39,306 nucleotides of DNA from a virus. Below are positions 36,634 through 39,306 of this stretch, one piece after another. The notes below the pieces were generated by a model. That model was given only the letters and a program-made list of their open reading frames with translations, was not told the DNA's origin and made no database searches. Within the stretch, counting starts at the first letter, position 1. The number at the start of each line of letters is the position of its first letter. The stretch covers positions 1 to 39,306 of the IMG/VR virus record IMGVR_UViG_3300050138_000039; one strand, written 5' to 3'. The translations under genes were made by a program, and so were the position numbers.

Positions 36634-38187
36634 ATGAAAAAGTCATTGAAATATTTCTTCTTTGGTGTCGCCGTTACATTCCTACTTGGATTGGGCGGTC
36701 TTGCCACATTCGATTATATCCGTGTCGCTAATTATATTGATATCACATCAAGTACGTTACCCGCTGTCGCACCGTCTGGTACAGCACGTATCTACGTTGA
36801 TTCGGTATCAGGTACACCACTTGTTTCAGCGAATCAAGCTAATTATGTGCCAATGCTGGCGCAACCTAAGTCCAATTATATCATGAACCCGGACGGTCAG
36901 ATATCACAAAGGATTTCAAGAACGGGTTCTCTCCAACACGCAACCGACACATACGGATTTGACCGTTGGAAACTTTGTAATAGTACGGGCGGAAATTGTA
37001 TTAGTCAACCATCAGACTCATATCTAAATCGAATCAACACTAAAGTGTTGTCTAGCAATTCTGTTCAATTAGGTATTGATTGTCCCACAGCAACTATAAC
37101 AGGAGAACACGTTACAGTCGCCTGTAAACCAGCAGATGCAACTATGGATGGTGTTATTGTAGCAAATGCAAATAGCGTTTCTAGTTTCTTCAACTATCCT
37201 ATTACACATTCGAACATAACTTTCCAAGCAAGCGGTGGTTCCCTGAAAGAGCAGGGATTAGTTGGCAATTCATACATGACGTTTTATAATAATAGTGGTT
37301 CATCTGGTAAGATGCTTGCAATCCAAGTTCTTGATGCTTTTCAAATCCAGAACTTAAGAAGTAGAACTGCAACAATACAATTCAAACTTAAAGGAACATC
37401 CGGCATAGGTAATGTGCATTGTTCTTTAATACAGTGGGCAACATCTGCTACCTCGGTAGGTCAAGAAAATGCAACGTGGGCAAATCCATTCGTAGCTACT
37501 TGGGGCGCAAGTGGTACGGAACCAGTCTATACAGCGACAGGTTCGTATAATTATTCAAATATTACAGCAATCAATTCATTCACAAACTATACTGGTTCAA
37601 TTGTGAATAGCGTTTATTCAGCTCCTGCTGGTGCGGATTGGACACAGTTCGGGTTCACAACAGTTCTACCATATGATTATAACCAAATTGCGATTGCTTT
37701 CTGGACAGATAGTGTTGTAACTTCTGGTAATTTCTTTTCTATCACTGAATTGGGCATGTATGATGCACAAGAGATCCAACCTTACAGTGTTAGACCTTAT
37801 CAACAAGAATTGACATTGTGTCAGAGATATTATTGGAGTTTCTTTGGTGGTACAACTAATGGTCAAGGTAGTATTGCTCTTCTTGGAGCTGGTGCGACTA
37901 CATCTACAAGCGAATCAGAAACATTGATACAATTCCCTGTAACAATGCGGACAACACCTGTATTTTCGTATACCGGAACAAATGGACACTTGGCGTTTAC
38001 AACCGTTTTTATAGGTATGCCAGCAACAAGTACGCCAGCAATAAGAAGTGCTGGCTTAAACAGTCCAACAGCTATGATGATTAGCGTTTCTGGGGCTGTT
38101 TCATTTTCCGGATCACAATTGCCGGGATGGTTAGAATGGACTTCCAGTACAACAGCTGATCAACTTCAATTCAACGCCGATTACTAA
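36634..38187 (+). CDS. Fibre-like paralogue 2 with N-terminal hydrophobic anchor, 517 aa
   Basis: The ATG follows AAGGAGTAAAG. It has the same layout as its neighbour: N-terminal anchor (YFFFGVAVTFLLGLGG), YIDITSSTLPAVAPSGTARIYVDS, NYIMNPDGQISQR...YGFDRWKLC and a C-terminal QPYSVRPYQQELTLCQRYYW box. Both end with a WT...L.FNADY motif. The central domains differ, as expected if each recognises a different target. Confidence 0.6.
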   Translation: MKKSLKYFFFGVAVTFLLGLGGLATFDYIRVANYIDITSSTLPAVAPSGTARIYVDSVSGTPLVSANQANYVPMLAQPKSNYIMNPDGQISQRISRTGSLQHATDTYGFDRWKLCNSTGGNCISQPSDSYLNRINTKVLSSNSVQLGIDCPTATITGEHVTVACKPADATMDGVIVANANSVSSFFNYPITHSNITFQASGGSLKEQGLVGNSYMTFYNNSGSSGKMLAIQVLDAFQIQNLRSRTATIQFKLKGTSGIGNVHCSLIQWATSATSVGQENATWANPFVATWGASGTEPVYTATGSYNYSNITAINSFTNYTGSIVNSVYSAPAGADWTQFGFTTVLPYDYNQIAIAFWTDSVVTSGNFFSITELGMYDAQEIQPYSVRPYQQELTLCQRYYWSFFGGTTNGQGSIALLGAGATTSTSESETLIQFPVTMRTTPVFSYTGTNGHLAFTTVFIGMPATSTPAIRSAGLNSPTAMMISVSGAVSFSGSQLPGWLEWTSSTTADQLQFNADY

Positions 38188-38198
38188 AGGAGCAATAA

Positions 38199-39306
38199 AT
38201 GAAAAAGTTAATACCGTACCTTTTATTGCTTTCCGTCTGCCTGCTCGGCGCTGCCGGTAAAGCATACTTCGATAATATCTACCTGAATTCTTACGCGGAT
38301 TTTGGTACACCATCAACGACTCCTGCTACATCAGCAGCAGGAACTTCACGTGTCTATTATGATAGTACAATCAATGGACTTAAAGTATCAAGTAATGCGG
38401 GTGCGACACCTGTTCCATTGATGAACGGTCGTAATAAGATTATCAACGGTAACTTCAACGTTTGGCAACGTGGAACAGGATTAACTGGTGTAGCTACTAG
38501 CGCGTCAACTTATCTTGCAGATCGTTGGCAATTACAAAATGCTATGACTGGAACTGTCAATGAAAGCCAAACAACTAATATCACAGGAGTAAATGGTGCA
38601 TATAATGCTGTACTTATTCAACCTAATGCAACTAGCACTGTTGTAACTGGTTCGTATTTACTGTACGGTCAAATTATCGAAGGTTACAATCTAATACCGT
38701 TAAATAATCAAGTCTGTACTCTAAGTTTTTGGGCTAAAGGAACTGCGGGAACTTATGGTATATCGTTTCGAGATTCTGGTGGTGGTGGTGGTGGTAGTTA
38801 TGTTCTTGATTGGGTTGTACCAGACACAAACATGCATCAATATGTTTATACATTCACACACAGTAATGCAGTTGGAACTTGGGTTTATACAAGTGGTGCA
38901 GGAATAAATGTTAGTTTCAATTTCATTGTTGGTGCTACATATCAACAAACGACAGGATCATGGCAAGCCGCAAATAAACTTGGTTCTAGTGCAGTGACAA
39001 ATACCTTTTGTAATTCAACATCCAACTCAATGATCATTTCTCAAGTTCAACTTGAGGCTGGACCAACAGCTACACAATTTGAACAATTGGACTTTCAAAC
39101 CGAATTAGCGAGGTGTCAGCGGTATTATGAGTCTTCTTTATTTGGTAGTACGAATGGCGGTGGAACGGGGGGTTTTGCACTGCCCGTCCCTAATTCGTTA
39201 ACCGTAGCAGAGTCAATTGTCGTGTTTAAGGTGACGAAGCGGGCGACTCCAACAATAGTTTTCTACGATAATATAGGAGCCTCTGGTAAAGTCTCGCAGC
39301 CCGGTC
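38199..39306 (+). CDS. Fibre-like paralogue 3 with N-terminal hydrophobic anchor (3' partial), 369 codons seen
   Basis: The ATG at 38199 follows AAAGGAGCAATAA. The frame stays open to the window end. It repeats the scheme: anchor KKLIPYLLLLSVCLLGAAGK, then STTPATSAAGTSRVYYDST, KIINGNFNVWQRGTG...YLADRWQL and QLEAGPTATQFEQLDFQTELA followed by RCQRYY. The last motif is the classic end of phage CBM-type tail proteins. The C-terminus lies outside the window. Confidence 0.65.
   Translation, partial: MKKLIPYLLLLSVCLLGAAGKAYFDNIYLNSYADFGTPSTTPATSAAGTSRVYYDSTINGLKVSSNAGATPVPLMNGRNKIINGNFNVWQRGTGLTGVATSASTYLADRWQLQNAMTGTVNESQTTNITGVNGAYNAVLIQPNATSTVVTGSYLLYGQIIEGYNLIPLNNQVCTLSFWAKGTAGTYGISFRDSGGGGGGSYVLDWVVPDTNMHQYVYTFTHSNAVGTWVYTSGAGINVSFNFIVGATYQQTTGSWQAANKLGSSAVTNTFCNSTSNSMIISQVQLEAGPTATQFEQLDFQTELARCQRYYESSLFGSTNGGGTGGFALPVPNSLTVAESIVVFKVTKRATPTIVFYDNIGASGKVSQPG

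Noticed and set aside
1-39306. tRNA genes, integrase, excisionase or attachment sites
   Set aside because: No cloverleaf-like segment, recombinase motif or tRNA-end repeat was noticed by eye; a tRNAscan or HMM search would be needed to exclude them fully.

Overview
The window is part of a tailed double-stranded DNA phage genome (Caudoviricetes-like). It holds a terminase/portal/scaffold/capsid block, neck and tail genes, a TP901-type tape measure, tail fibres, and an early block with phage nucleotide-metabolism genes. No integrase, excisionase, tRNA or host housekeeping gene was seen, so nothing here points to lysogeny. The host cannot be named. Shine-Dalgarno (SD) sites of GGAG/AGGAG type, GNN-stem rho-independent terminators and a perfect DnaA box indicate a bacterial host. 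The recognised families are mostly remote homologues, which suggests a poorly sampled environmental phage.

Layout. (1) 1-9797: a dense rightward early operon of about 30 small genes with ATGA-type overlaps. Recognisable products are a PD-(D/E)XK (RecB/Cas4-like) nuclease, ThyX, an RNase H-fold protein, a DUF4406-like nucleotide hydrolase or transferase, a MazG-like pyrophosphohydrolase and an HNH-AP2 homing endonuclease. Two genes near 5.8 and 9.1 kb are interrupted by single-base frameshifts, and one small gene exists as a truncated tandem duplicate. (2) 9798-14229: an accessory/regulatory region with long non-coding stretches, a perfect 16-copy array of an 8-bp repeat, clustered TTAGGGTA motifs, and a leftward transcription unit (11214-13615) ending in two tandem terminators. 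(3) 14197-15060: a rightward two-gene unit with its own promoter and terminator. (4) 15061-15465: an AT-rich, DnaA-box-containing gap that is a candidate replication origin. (5) 15466-39306: the rightward morphogenesis block in canonical order: small and large terminase, portal, head-tail connector, scaffold, major capsid, neck proteins, tail tube, tail assembly chaperones (with a -1 frameshift), tape measure, then distal tail and fibre genes running off the end.

The most unusual feature is in the leftward unit. Each of four consecutive reading frames is enclosed by its own private inverted repeat of 23-35 bp. The 3' arm of one gene directly abuts the 5' arm of the next (four adjacent pairs, 11503-13664). 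Two of the genes show identical geometry: arm, 16 nt with the SD, ORF, 8 nt, arm. The mRNA would fold so that every coding region sits in the loop of a giant stem, resembling the RNase III processing stalks of pre-rRNA. I know of no described phage system with this layout. A sixth, gene-less pair lies at 13910-14155.

A second oddity is at the right end: four consecutive fibre-like proteins each begin with a hydrophobic signal-peptide or membrane-anchor sequence, which is unexpected for virion fibres assembled in the cytoplasm.
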